Part shown: positions 12,901 to 22,228 of the stretch, one piece after another | How the letters are laid out: each line of letters opens with the position of its first letter | How positions within the stretch are numbered: the stretch's first letter is position 1 | NCBI RefSeq assembly: GCF_000006405.1 | Contig: NW_003214716.1 | Span: 95,566 to 159,565 of the forward strand | Origin: Perkinsus marinus ATCC 50983 | Lineage: Eukaryota > Perkinsozoa > Perkinsida > Perkinsidae | Length of the DNA: 64,000 bases | Direction of reading: 5' to 3' | Translations under genes and position numbers: made by a program | The notes under the pieces: model-generated | Database searches by the model: none | Told to the model about the DNA's origin: nothing | Seen by the model: the letters and a program-made list of their open reading frames with translations, nothing else

Positions 12901-14615
12901 CCGGAATGTTGTCCATCCGTGAGATGAGCAACAAATTTCACATTTTATTTCGCGAAAAACGCATGTGAGCAGTGAATAACGCGTAAAACACGTGGTATGT
13001 GTTTTTCATGTGATACGGGGTGATTCGCGAAGTGTTTTCAATTCGCCACTTCATATCGCGTTTTTAACATGGAGTATTACATCACTTCACGTAAAACTAT
13101 TCCAACTACAATCCATTAAATAAAGTGAAAGGAATATATTTGGAGTTTCACAACTACCCGTTTTACGTGAAGTGGCGTCGGAATACTCCGTGAAAAACGC
13201 GATATTCGCGGTGATATGCAGTAGTCGGGAAATATATTTTTCATATCACTAGGGCCGCCCTTAGAACTCCATTATATAATACTAAAATCAACCTTCCATC
13301 ACCTCCTTACGTTGGATCCGGACACACCCTACACAGTTGAGCTGGCATGGGAGCATTTTCAAAACGATTCCATACACTGCCAGGCTCAAAACGGAACAAT
13401 CGGTAATATCTGAATTGTGCTTGCGGGTGAAGATGGCAACCAAAGACTTACAGCATCTGTAAGCTCTTGAGAAGCGACGCCATTGGAGTTGTATCTACCA
13501 TTGATCGATTTATACTGGAGTTGCACGACCCGTTTTACGCGAAGTGGCGAGAAACACGATATGAAGGGAATTGAAAATAGTTGGCGAATTACACCGGACA
13601 AATCACCCCATTTCACGTGAAACACATACCACGTGTTTTACGCGTTATTCCCTGCTCACATGCGTTTTTCGGGAGTAAGTGAAATGTAAAAGATGTTTTC
13701 CATATCACGGGTCAAGAAACTCCATACAAGAAACGCGCAAAAATCAATGTTATTTTCTACAACTTAATTGCTCTCACCAATGCGCATAATTTCCCACACA
13801 ATTGTGATGAGATACAGTATTGGAAATTCTGCACATGATGACAATCTTGAGGAATTCTTATTGGTGATATGCGACATATTATACAATAACTACCTCGATT
13901 TCCCTGTTCTTGAAATAGCTTGTGCACGCCTTGCTTTACATGGCTCCATTGTTGTAATTGAATTTTCTCTATAGTGTTCAGATATTTCCTATTTCCTCTC
14001 ATTTTACTTCCCGTGTTGACCACCATAACAGCTTGAGTCGTTCCTAATCGCAACCATCTAAGCGCGGGAAAATATGCACATGTGTTGGTGACAATATGAA
14101 AATTCTGTATTACACTTTTATTAATAAGCGATTTTCACAATATTCAAGTCCTAACGTATATCAACAGCGTGGGAAAATATGAACATGGTCAACTACGTGT
14201 GTTGGTGAGAAAACGAAAATTCTGGGAGGAAATTTTGGGAATTTCTTATTGGTTTATGCACACTTTCACACGAATTTCTCGAATGAGCGTGGAAACTCCC
14301 GAGATCTTCAACTGAGGAAAGCGAACATATATTCCAAATCCAGCAATGTGTATACTGGAGTTTCTCCACCCTAGTGATATGGCAAAAAACACTAGTGAAA
14401 AACATATTTCACGACTACTGAATAGTGCGAATATCGCGTTTTCACCGAGTTTTACGCCACTTCGCGTAAAATGGGTAGTTGTGAAACTGCAATACTAATT
14501 ACTTATTATTTCGTTTTCAGCTAAACAGCCTGCTTCCTCTGCTACTTCCCATGCTGGAGTTTCTTGCTTCAAATGCGGTATTGAATCGATCACGCCATCT
14601 CTAGGAGAAATCATT
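2381..14615 (-). CDS. Raptor homologue (TORC1 scaffold), many exons
   Basis: Raptor presents substrates to the TOR kinase in TORC1. Exons read in order on the minus strand match the family: about 12600-12645 (DHLRRVCHTARR, the family's LCTSLRR segment); 10918-11007 (KLIGWLGKPAVYIFDCD, end of the caspase-like RNC domain); 10735-10868 (GLFYSNAVEKSEIFILASCG); 10365-10435 (LPSQILTACLTAPLKTAL, the hallmark LFTSCLTTPI block); 9665-9745 (LNSVFTSIMNSIAW); 8640-8770 (LWETWELVMEA); 8465-8545 (FFRDQLRAFSVWL). HEAT-like repeats follow at 7095-7170, 6553-6640 (AGLLPYLQKLLP), 6230-6395 (LVLFLWSKVAALEA), 5015-5195 and 4735-4805, then a basic linker at 3980-4220. The N-terminal exon (about 14500-14615) and C-terminal WD40 exons are uncertain. 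Introns hold at least 24 MITE-A copies. Confidence 0.8.
3395..3586. mobile_element. MITE-A copy, long subtype
   Basis: 192-bp form carrying the extra block with GGGGTGATTCGC and CACATGGAGTATTAC. Flanked by aat on both sides, an intact 3-bp duplication. Confidence 0.8.
3665..3779. mobile_element. MITE-A copy with ATT duplication
   Basis: Both ends intact; att on each side. Confidence 0.8.
3828..3944. mobile_element. MITE-A copy
   Basis: Both ends intact; flanks att and aat. Only 48 bp from the preceding copy. Confidence 0.8.
4237..4367. mobile_element. MITE-A copy, degraded ends
   Basis: The body is recognisable (GTGATGTGAAAAACACTAGTG) but the right end has decayed. Confidence 0.55.
4547..4671. 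mobile_element. MITE-A copy
   Basis: Both ends intact; flanks aat and att. Confidence 0.75.
4846..5003. mobile_element. MITE-A copy, long subtype
   Basis: Left end decayed, right end GAAACTCC intact. It begins about 10 bp from the Raptor splice donor at about 5012. Confidence 0.65.
5222..5365. mobile_element. MITE-B (hAT-like) fragment
   Basis: Right half of MITE-B with CAGCTGA-like core, ATATATTCC and the terminal CAACACTG. Confidence 0.55.
5499..5630. mobile_element. MITE-B (hAT-like) copy
   Basis: Starts CAGTTTTGGAGGAATATA, passes through the CAGCTGAGCTC core and ends near CATATTTCTCCCA. A second partial copy follows to about 5765. Confidence 0.6.
5776..5895. mobile_element. MITE-A copy
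   Basis: Left end intact with aat flank; right end reads GAAACTCTC. Confidence 0.7.
6429..6541. mobile_element. MITE-A copy, degraded
   Basis: Left AGAGTTTCACCCG, right GGGTAAAACT. It ends just before the Raptor donor at about 6562. Confidence 0.6.
6678..6914. repeat. (CAA)n microsatellite interrupted by CATATA
   Basis: About 235 bp of CAA triplets broken by ATCAACA and CATATACAA spacers, in a Raptor intron. Its three open frames (poly-Thr, poly-Leu, poly-Val) are products of the repeat. Confidence 0.95.
7311..7444. mobile_element. MITE-A copy
   Basis: Left end decayed to GATTTTCACAACTACCCG, right end GAAACTCC intact. A MITE-B copy starts at the very next base. Confidence 0.7.
7445..7582. 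mobile_element. MITE-B (hAT-like) copy
   Basis: CAGTGTTGAAGGAATATATG to TTTTCTCCCACACTG; both terminal repeats present. Confidence 0.65.
7605..7761. mobile_element. MITE-B (hAT-like) copy
   Basis: From TGTTGGAGTAGTAGGAATAT to TTTTTCCCCACACTG; right terminus intact. Confidence 0.6.
8029..8159. mobile_element. MITE-A copy with AAT duplication
   Basis: Both ends intact; aat on each side. Confidence 0.8.
8813..9006. mobile_element. MITE-A copy, long subtype
   Basis: Contains the GGGGTGATTCG and GGAGTATTACACC block; right end truncated. Confidence 0.65.
9256..9383. mobile_element. MITE-A copy with ATT duplication
   Basis: Both ends intact; att on each side. Confidence 0.8.
9431..9470 (-). repeat. 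tRNA T-arm relic of the SINE family
   Basis: On the minus strand GGTTCGATCCCCGGG then a GGCATT tail, as in the SINE at 53135. No other tRNA parts remain. Confidence 0.5.
9938..10060. mobile_element. MITE-A copy
   Basis: Left end with aat flank; right end decayed. Confidence 0.65.
10184..10312. mobile_element. MITE-A copy with ATT duplication
   Basis: Both ends intact; att on each side. Confidence 0.8.
10447..10722. mobile_element. Two MITE-B fragments in tandem
   Basis: The CGGAGTAGGAATATATC and CAGTGTTGGAGGAATATATA starts are each followed by the ACACATGTAGTTGAC motif. Confidence 0.55.
12153..12290. mobile_element. MITE-A copy, degraded
   Basis: The GTGATATGAAAAACACTAGTG block and the CGCGAAAAGCGT block remain; both ends are lost. 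Confidence 0.5.
12930..13115. mobile_element. MITE-A copy, long subtype, ends lost
   Basis: The long-subtype core is well kept, without clear GGAG/CTCC termini. Confidence 0.55.
13142..13270. mobile_element. MITE-A copy
   Basis: Both ends present; flanks ttt and att. Confidence 0.75.
13517..13723. mobile_element. MITE-A copy, long subtype
   Basis: 207 bp with ends GGAGTTGCAC and GAAACTCC; flanks act and ata. Confidence 0.7.
14357..14490. mobile_element. MITE-A copy
   Basis: GGAGTTTCTCCACCC to GTGAAACTGC. Confidence 0.7.
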
Positions 14616-14714
14616 GGAGTTTCACTCGTGATACGGAAATCACTAGTGAGAAACACATTTAACTTCGCGAAAAAAACGCATGTGAGCAGTGAATAACGCG
14701 TAGTACACGTTCTA
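14616..14714. mobile_element. MITE-A copy, right part missing
   Basis: Long-subtype left half ending near the CGCGTAGTACACG block. Confidence 0.6.
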
Positions 14715-14850
14715 TGCAACAGCAGCAGTAGTTCAACAGGGCGAGGTAGGCGATGCAGAATCAGACTGCACAACTTGAAGAACAACCTCCTCAGATACTG
14801 CTCACATCAACTCGAAATTTTCATATAAACTCTCGCAGAACGATTATATT

Positions 14851-15001
14851 GGAGTTTCATCCGTTTAACGTGAAGTGGCATAATACTCCATATAAATTCA
14901 AAACGTGTATGTCTTCGCGGCCGCCAACACAATTTTTCTCCCTAAAGTGAATTGTAAAAAATGTTTTTCACTAGAGTTTTTCATATCACGGGTGAAACTC
15001 C
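14851..15001. mobile_element. MITE-A copy
   Basis: Same subtype as the copy at 1418 (TTTAACGTGAAGTGGC, TCTTCGCG). Flanks att and aat. Confidence 0.75.
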
Positions 15002-15133
15002 AATGTTCAATAACAAGAGCGGCTCTATTTTCAAAAAATAAGTTTTCTCGCACTCTTCGAATGCGAACCTTATGGTATTAATTCCTTCTGCATGGTGCAA
15101 AAATGATAATACCACTCCGCTAACAACAACCCC

Positions 15134-15258
15134 GGAATTTTATCACAACTACCCGTTTTACGTGAAGTGGCGTAAAACTCGCTGAAGAACGCGATTTTCA
15201 TGGTGATATGCAGTAGTAGTATAATGTGCTTTTCATATCACTAGGGTGAAGAAACTCC
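15134..15258. mobile_element. MITE-A copy
   Basis: Left end decayed, right GAAGAAACTCC intact. Lies between the Raptor and panB-panE ends. Confidence 0.65.
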
Positions 15259-15327
15259 ACTAGTATAGAGGAAATCGCCAAGTAACCCATGTCCTTTATT
15301 AACCTGTTACAAACCCAAATCATATTG

Positions 15328-18300
15328 TCATTGAAGACTTGACAGCAGCGCGATCGATGGACAAACTTCTGTTGAAGTGTTCCGCACCTCCGACGGCTTC
15401 ATTGCTAGCAGAGCATCCCGACCATCCGAATCGTTAGTTACGAATGAACCTTCATTTTACACAATCTGTCCGGTTGATCTACTCCGTCGGAAGAACCTCC
15501 AGTGACGCTACCATTACACATCCCATACCCAGTTGACCTCTGTAACACACTAAACACAACACAGTGCAGTCGGGCAACTGTCGAGAATATGATGACGTAA
15601 GGCAAAAATACGTCAAGACTGTACAAACGAACTAATCTTTTAACGCCAGTGGAAAAATATAACACTCCTTTACTGAGTACCCTTCTGAACACCAAAAACG
15701 TCCCTCATCCACAGTGCACTTCAAACTCACCGTTTTAGCTTGCTTCACATGCTTTCCCTCTCCAACAACTTTCTCCACTAAGGAAGTCTTCACAGCCATC
15801 GTATGAGCATCAGATCGCATGTTAGCAAGCATAGTAACAAGCGCAGTATTCACAGGAGTTGGTACACCAACTAACGACCCGAAGCGCACCTGATTGAACA
15901 TCATTTATTCAGGCAGACATTTTTCAGATTTTTCTACGAACTACATACAATGACCAACGTAGAAAAATATAAAAAAACATAACATCAAAATAGACCATTG
16001 ATATCAAAGAATTTAAATAGTAAAGAAAAAAATCAAAATCTCCGAGGAGCTCTGCGCGAATTCCAGTGGGAATTTCCATGATGTAACTTCGTTATACTTC
16101 ATGTTACAACTTCTACTCCGCATATAACAACCAGAGTAGAAAACTACACAAAAAGAAACACGCGTGAACAAGAATCGAAACCCCCGCTATGAAATTCGTA
16201 TTTCGTGTACATTTCAACCCCGTATACAAATTCACAAACTCACAAACTCACAAACTCAGCTGAGCAACCATGGATTTTATATTCACCTACTACGACGATT
16301 CCACCACTAAACGACGAGAGATCCCAGCAGAAAAGGCACTTACAACTTGACCATTGATAAAATTGATCTCAGTCGGGCGTCCAAGTCTAACATCCCTTAG
16401 CATCGAGCTAACGTTAGAGCTGGTGCATCGGGCAGTGTCCGTCCACAGAGCATCCGAGTACTCCAATGGTACCTAAAGCACACCATATCACAGCGAAGGA
16501 CGAAAACCAGCGAGGAAAAATCATACGAAAAATACCCTGAATATGATTAACTAAAATATGGAGATTCTTACTGGTTTTTGTACACTTCTACCCTACGTGT
16601 GCAAACTCGAATAATGATATAGTTGCGGAGCATATACCGCAACAACAGGCACTTTCAAGTTGTGCGTGCGTGCAGAATTATTCTGGCTTAACTACGAAGC
16701 GTTGAAGGCCACCACATGGATCAAATGACTTCTCTATATGCGAACATCTCGACGAAAATGACAGAAAAACGTCCAATCCGGGAATCGAACCGGGGACCTA
16801 TATCAAATTCATTGATTGCATCAATAGACGAGGACTAAGTGAGCTCCGCCCCTTCCTCACGAAGGCCTAGTAAACAAACTCCGAAAGAAAACCAGACGAA
16901 TTTTCCTCACCTTAACACCCATCACTCGGGCAACATTATAGGCCTCGTGTGCAGCCGCAGATGCTAGGGAAAATCTACCATCAAAAATAGTTACCAAAAT
17001 TCCCTCCCCAAAAACACTTACAGTTGAGAATTGTCCAAAATTTCGCCGTTCAGGACGCCAAAAATGGCACTCACCGGGTTGATAGCGACATTTACTATTA
17101 GTTTGTCCCAAACCTGATAATACAACGAAATCATTGCAGAGCGAGCAAACTACAACAGACACTTTCGAGTTGTGCATGCGTGCAGAATAATCCTGGCTCA
17201 ACTACGAAACGTAGGAGGCGACCAAAGAGATCAAACGACTCCTTTATATGCCGAAAATTCCGCAGAAATCGAAGACTTTTTACGGCAAAATTTTCTACCA
17301 ATGAAAATATATCGAAACCATTGATCCGATCAGTAGATGCGGACTAAGCGAGCTCCACCCCTTCATCAAGAAGACATAATACCCCAGTCTCTAGTTCGTT
17401 ATAGACCTACCATCTGCTGAGCTTCATCATCATCAACAGCATCTGACACATTGCAGGGAACCTGGGCGTCCTTGAAACACGCCGATAGTAATCGAGGGAG
17501 ATTGTCTTCTGCGTGCTCCGAGACACTCTTCGGGGGGATAAGCTAACATAAACCATAAACGCCACTCATACGGTAGAGGACGATCATCACAGTAGCCTAT
17601 CTGATCCCTCGAAAACTCATCTGATTGATTTTACCACTACTTATAATCAACTTCAGCACTTCCAGAGCAAATCCAACTTGGATGATGTTGTGTGTAAGTT
17701 GTATAATTCAATTAAAATTTCCCAGCAACTTCTAGCTCATCAGAAACACCTTCTCGCACTCTCAAATACGCTTATGCCCAGCCGTTAATTCAGCACAGGA
17801 GATATTCATTTCACAGCCGATCAATGTGACGCTGTAGTACCACCAGAGACCAACCCACCTTCATCCACGCCTCAGTGCCAGGTAAGACGTTGACCTCCAA
17901 CACGCCAGGACGGGGTAGGTTGCAACCAATGTTAGTAACCGCCTGAAACAAGATTGTTAAAGTAAAATCTGAAAAACAACAAGCCCAATGATATCTGAAG
18001 TTCAATGACCATCCGATATCTTCCTGGGCGAATTGATCGATTATGAGTATCTTTTCCTCTCACTTTGAAACGGTAAGATACGTCACTCACCTGGAAGATA
18101 TTTTTGCTCACGACCGATAACGCATCAACAGCTCCAATGCCGTTTTGAATCTAAAACAACTACATTCAGTCGGCCTAAGAAAGGCAACCCTACGCTAAGC
18201 ACAGGCGCTCCATCACTGAGCAAACCAGAAAGATGTTTCTTAACGACATCTGGATCTTCCAACTGCCATGCCTTGGAGGCTACCACCACAAGCTCCGGTG

Positions 18301-21300
18301 TAGTACCACCGAATGCACCTAGGCAATCTTCAGCCTGAAATTGAGCAATCCTGATGTGATACATAATCTCTACTCATACACAGGTGATCATCCAGGAACC
18401 TATAATGTTCCCGGGAGAAACTCTTTTTGAATTTTCCAATTTCCAATATATAAATGTCATCACGTTAGTAACATTTCCTCCATTGTTATCAAACCCAAAA
18501 GGCCCCTAGACTTACATTATGAACAACTCGGAATCCCACAGTGTTCGGTTGTGTTCCCTCCAGAGCTGGTAACATCCTGCCCTCACTGTCCACACAATCC
18601 AAACCCGAGCTCATCATCGCCGCTGCATGTGAGTGGGGACTCGTCATGAGCACAACATCGGGAACCTACAGACACCTTTCCCGCACGAGTTCGATCCCCG
18701 GGAGTGTCACTTTCTTAGACAACGCTTGAGCAAAGAAAGTCCCCATCGCTCCTCCACCAACCACCGCCACTCTAGTAGGATTCGACGGCATCACAACCGG
18801 CGGCGCAGTAACACCTAAGACTATAACTCATGAAAACCAAACCCCACTGCAAAGTGAATTTACCCGCGGCCTCACTGACCGAATGACCAAGCTCAGCCAA
18901 CAGCGTGTCGTACTCTATCGGCTTCATCTGTGAGTACGTGTGAGGGCCAGGGAAACTACCCGACTTAACCTCGTCTACGTATCTACCACCACAACTACTC
19001 ACAGACTACTGTGATTCTAATATAGGCTCATCCATTGACATCACAATACCAACAACTCGTTCGAATGGCTGAACTCATGCCACTCACTAAACACCATTGG
19101 AGTTTCACCCTAGTGATATGAAAAAAATATATTCCACGACTACTGCATATCACCGCGAATATCGCGTTTCTCACAGAGTTTTACGACGCCACTTCACGTA
19201 TAACGGGATGTGAAACTCCATCATATCATACATACTATAATACACTAATAAACTACATAAAATTCCAAGTACTACCAGAACCAATCCCTACATGAAATTG
19301 GATCATAACAAACTGAATTTCTCCAATAGTATTTTCATGTAGGCTAATGCCAACCAAACCCACCGAGTACATTAACGCGAAATTCACACTCTTCTTGTAA
19401 TGCATATATGAACAACTAAATCGAAACATTACTCACAATACTTTTTTAACACTATTATTACTACACCACCAGTGTATGCATTTTACTACTATATATTGTC
19501 ATCATCAACACATGTAGTTGACCATGTACATATTTTCCGAGAAAATATAAAATTTTCAGAAAAATTCTTTTCCACACTGCTGACGTAAACCCCACCTAAT
19601 TTTCCCCCTACTACCTGCTAACTCCAATATTCATAAGCTCACGAGTATTGACAAACGCCTTTGCCAATTTCGGCGCTTTCGGTGTCAAGCCTAGCAAATC
19701 GTGTACCACCAGAACTTGTCCCGAAGTATCTAAAACCATCAGCGTTGAGGAAATGCAAGATTGCAAGTTGCCTACCAGGACCAGAGCCAATGCCTATCGT
19801 AGGGATATTTATAGCTTCTGTGATGAGCTTCCCAACTTCACCTGGTACACACTCTAGTACCTGTCGCGAATAGGTGATGGAATTATGGAGTTTCTTCACC
19901 CTACTGATATGAAAGACATATTTCACGACTACTGCATATCACCGCGAATATCGCGTTTTTCACCGAGTTTCACGACGCCACTTCATGTAAAACGGGCAGT
20001 TGTGAGACTCCATTACTACTACTACTACTACTACTACTACTACGTACTAACATGACACATCCCGCGGCTTCCAACTGCTTAGCAAAGTCGATCAAGTGGC
20101 ACGCTGCTGAGGCAGCCTTCCCCTGTATCTGATTAAAAAATGCACGTGCCGGGATTCGAATCCGATACCTTCCCCTGCACAAAAGTTATTACCCTCCCAT
20201 CTGGACATAATAACTCAGCAGTGTGGGAAAATATACGTCTATGAAAATTATGTGGAAATTTTTCGGAAATGATTTTTTCGAAAAAAAAATTTCCAGAAAT
20301 TTCCTCGAGATTTTCATATTATCACAAACGCACGTCGTCGAGCATGCGCGAATTTTCACACACTGGCTTAGCGGCGTCAATACGACAACACTCATATTTC
20401 TGAATTTCGAAATTACTTACAAAACAATTTGTGAGAAAGTCAACTACATGTGTTGGTGATAATATTAAAATTTTATATACCCTAATCCGGAACGGCTCAA
20501 ACATATAAGACCGCCCCGTATTACTCGATACCCTCCCATCTGAACGTAACTCTGCGGGGTCAAACCAATATGCCCAACAACACCAATGCCAGCAGCAGTC
20601 ATGCGCCGTATCAATTCCGTGGAAAATTCTGCTGAGCTCGATGGACACTAACATAAAATTTTCCACAAGTAAAAAACGAAAAAAAACTATACCTCCAACT
20701 TAACAATATCCGCTCCAGCTTCCTTGATAAATCTACCAACGATTGTGTAATTTATTCCGTATCCGTGAACGATTACCTAGCTCCATTTCTGACGCCATCT
20801 TCTACCGTTAGGAAGGATCCAAAGGGCATATCCCCGATTATCATCGGACGATTATGGACCAAACCGCGACGAACAGCCTGGGTGTGTAAAACCTGAAAAA
20901 AAATTTTCCCAATTTTTCCCTATCGGAATAAATTACACTCAGAAAATCGTCCACAAACCTACACTGTGCCCCGGAGAAACTCATTTTACATTTTCCAAAT
21001 TCTTCAATCAGTTTCCCATATATGAATGTCATCACATTAGTAACATTTTCCTCATTATAGTTTCACCCATGAAATGAGAAACACACTTTACATTTCACTT
21101 CGCGAAAAACGGGTGAAACTCCATTGTTATCAAATCCAGAGGGGACGCTATCTATCAACGCTACATGGACCCCTGCTTTTAGCTGAGCCTAACTATAATA
21201 CTAACGAATATATGTATTAATGGAGTTGTATTCGTTAAAAACACTAGTGAAAAATATATTTCACGACTACTGCATATCACCGAGTTTTACGCCGACACTT

Positions 21301-22228
21301 CACGTAAAACGGGTAGTTGTGTAACTCCATTACCATAGCATCCATAGAAATCGGCACAGTCGAGTCAAAACCATGAACGACATTGGCGACCGAGTCTCCC
21401 ACCAGGAGGAGATCAACGCCGCATTCCTCAGCTATACCTACACGGTGATGGAATCGAACCAGGGACCTTCTGGTGTTAATACTACCAGCGGTCATAGCAT
21501 CGTAACACGTCATCATAGTTATTTTATCACCTTCTCGATGAAGCTTCTTGATCTGCGTTAAAGTGATCTTCTTAGGAGCTTTCGTGTGCGGCGCTGAACG
21601 ATGGGTGAATCGAAAATTCGAGAAATTTATGGTATGACAAAAAATCGGAAAAATATATCAGCTTTTAGTTTTTAGGGAGAATATTCAGATAATCAACTGC
21701 ATGTGTTGGTGACAATATGAAAAAATTTCGCAAAAAAATTCTCATTGATTCCCCTACATCTATATTCAACTCTGGAAACTCCTCTAAGCTCAGCTGAGGG
21801 AAGCAAACATATATTCCTCCAATGACAAAATCACGTAATAATAATGTCGAACAACATTTTCCTATAAAAGCAGTTGACCATAATACGACCAACGACTTCG
21901 AAATCGAGTTATTGTTATTACCCTTAGACGCCGCCTTAGCACCACCATAAGGCGAGGCTTCGCAGCTGCTGCTGAACATTCTACTAGGGGAGTTCAGCAC
22001 TCTGAAAAAACGAGGAAAAAATGTAGTTTTTTTTCAGAATTCAATTACGACTTGGAAATTTTAGTCAGGTTTTCATACAGTGATCCCGATACCTCACCTG
22101 AAGGAGTTTCGTTGAGCTTTATGGAAAGTAGCTGGTCGGATAGATGCAGTTGACACTGATCGACTGAGTAGATGCGACAACAACAACGATGATGAAGGCG
22201 ATCCCTTAGAACACAGAGAATAGGACAT
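15328..22228 (-). CDS. panBE: Fused ketopantoate hydroxymethyltransferase-ketopantoate reductase (PanB-PanE)
   Basis: PanB makes ketopantoate from 2-oxoisovalerate and methylene-THF; PanE reduces it with NADPH to pantoate, for vitamin B5 and CoA. Start ATG at 22226-22228. Exons 22228-22098 and 22001-21922 give a Ser/Arg-rich leader without acidic residues (MSYSLCSKG.. QRNSFR), suggesting mitochondrial import. PanB blocks: [10 protein letters not shown] and [19 protein letters not shown] (21340-21590), [11 protein letters not shown] (20840-20890), [15 protein letters not shown] (20530-20600), [20 protein letters not shown] (over the 19730-19775 intron), [19 protein letters not shown] (about 18900-19000). 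An in-phase splice joins the next exon, [17 protein letters not shown], the NADPH fold of PanE, followed by [10 protein letters not shown] (18090-18150), [13 protein letters not shown] (17080-17118) and [14 protein letters not shown] (16350-16430). The last exon and stop are uncertain. Confidence 0.88.
16622..16867 (-). mobile_element. tRNA-related SINE, copy 1
   Basis: On the minus strand: GGCCTTCG head, GGGGCGGAGCTCAC (A-box region), CCCGGTTCGATTCCCGG (B box and T stem, one mismatch), GGACGTTTTT, then a body ending TGTTGTTGCGGTATATGCTC. Fills most of a panB-panE intron. Shares the whole plan with copies at 17139 and 53135. Confidence 0.75.
17139..17375 (-). mobile_element. tRNA-related SINE, copy 2
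   Basis: Same head (GTCTTCTTGATGAAGGGG) and body (GCACGCATGCACAACTCG), but the T-arm is decayed. It makes up most of the panB-panE intron at about 17119-17411. Confidence 0.7.
18381..18498 (-). repeat. Rep-D dispersed repeat, copy 1 (empty site)
   Basis: Minus strand GGTTTGATAACAATGGAGG, then AACGTGATGACATTTATATA, ending near GGTTCCTGGATGATCACC. Lies in a panB-panE intron. It lacks the MITE-A that interrupts copy 2. Confidence 0.7.
18666..18710 (-). other. 45-bp intron containing a reversed tRNA T-arm
   Basis: PanE reads ..LSKK | VPDVVLMT.. across GTGACA...CTGTAG. Inside, CCCGGGGATCGAACTCG is a T-arm in antisense. This is one of the shortest introns in the window. Confidence 0.75.
19099..19219. 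mobile_element. MITE-A copy
   Basis: Both ends intact; flanks att and atc. Confidence 0.8.
19730..19775 (-). other. 46-bp intron sharing sequence with an intron at 55119
   Basis: GTAGGC...TTTTAG interrupts PanB between GSGP and [11 protein letters not shown]. Its interior TTGCAATCTTGC and ATTTCCTCAACGC recur in the zinc-finger gene intron at 55119-55173 and, in the other orientation, near 62401. Confidence 0.8.
19887..20011. mobile_element. MITE-A copy
   Basis: Right end GAGACTCC; followed directly by (TAC)n at 20015-20044. Confidence 0.75.
20015..20044. repeat. (TAC)10 microsatellite
   Basis: Ten TAC units between MITE-A and a panB-panE splice donor. Confidence 0.9.
20121..20184 (-). other. 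Short intron (about 64 bp) with a tRNA T-arm
   Basis: GTAATA...AATCAG; interior GGATTCGAATCCCGGCACG and a T-rich tail as in the SINE. The next exon is [19 protein letters not shown] of PanB. Confidence 0.6.
20219..20365. mobile_element. MITE-B variant with two alike ends
   Basis: CAGTGTGGGAAAATATACG at one end and AATTTTCACACACTG at the other, so both ends are of the 'GTGGGAAAAT' type instead of one of each. Confidence 0.6.
20945..21155 (-). repeat. Rep-D dispersed repeat, copy 2, split by MITE-A
   Basis: Minus-strand GGATTTGATAACAATGG, a MITE-A insertion, then AATGTGATGACATTCATATA and GGGGCACAG. The reading [17 protein letters not shown] is open around the insertion. Confidence 0.7.
21057..21122. 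mobile_element. MITE-A copy, 66 bp, with ATT duplication
   Basis: Inserted in Rep-D. The unfilled Rep-D at 18480 reads CTCCATTGTTATC; here att lies on both sides of the insert, which gives the 3-bp target duplication directly. Confidence 0.8.
21222..21328. mobile_element. MITE-A copy
   Basis: GGAGTTGTATTCG to GTGTAACTCC; flanks aat and att. Confidence 0.75.
21438..21485 (-). other. 48-bp intron containing a tRNA T-arm
   Basis: PanB reads [18 protein letters not shown] across GTAGTA...GTGTAG. The interior CCCTGGTTCGATTCCATCA is a sense-strand T-arm. Confidence 0.85.

Noticed and set aside
16770-16850. tRNA gene
   Set aside because: Only the T-arm is good; acceptor and anticodon arms do not pair and the same sequence recurs in SINE copies. 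The same holds for the T-arms at 9431, 50735, 53210 and 54370.
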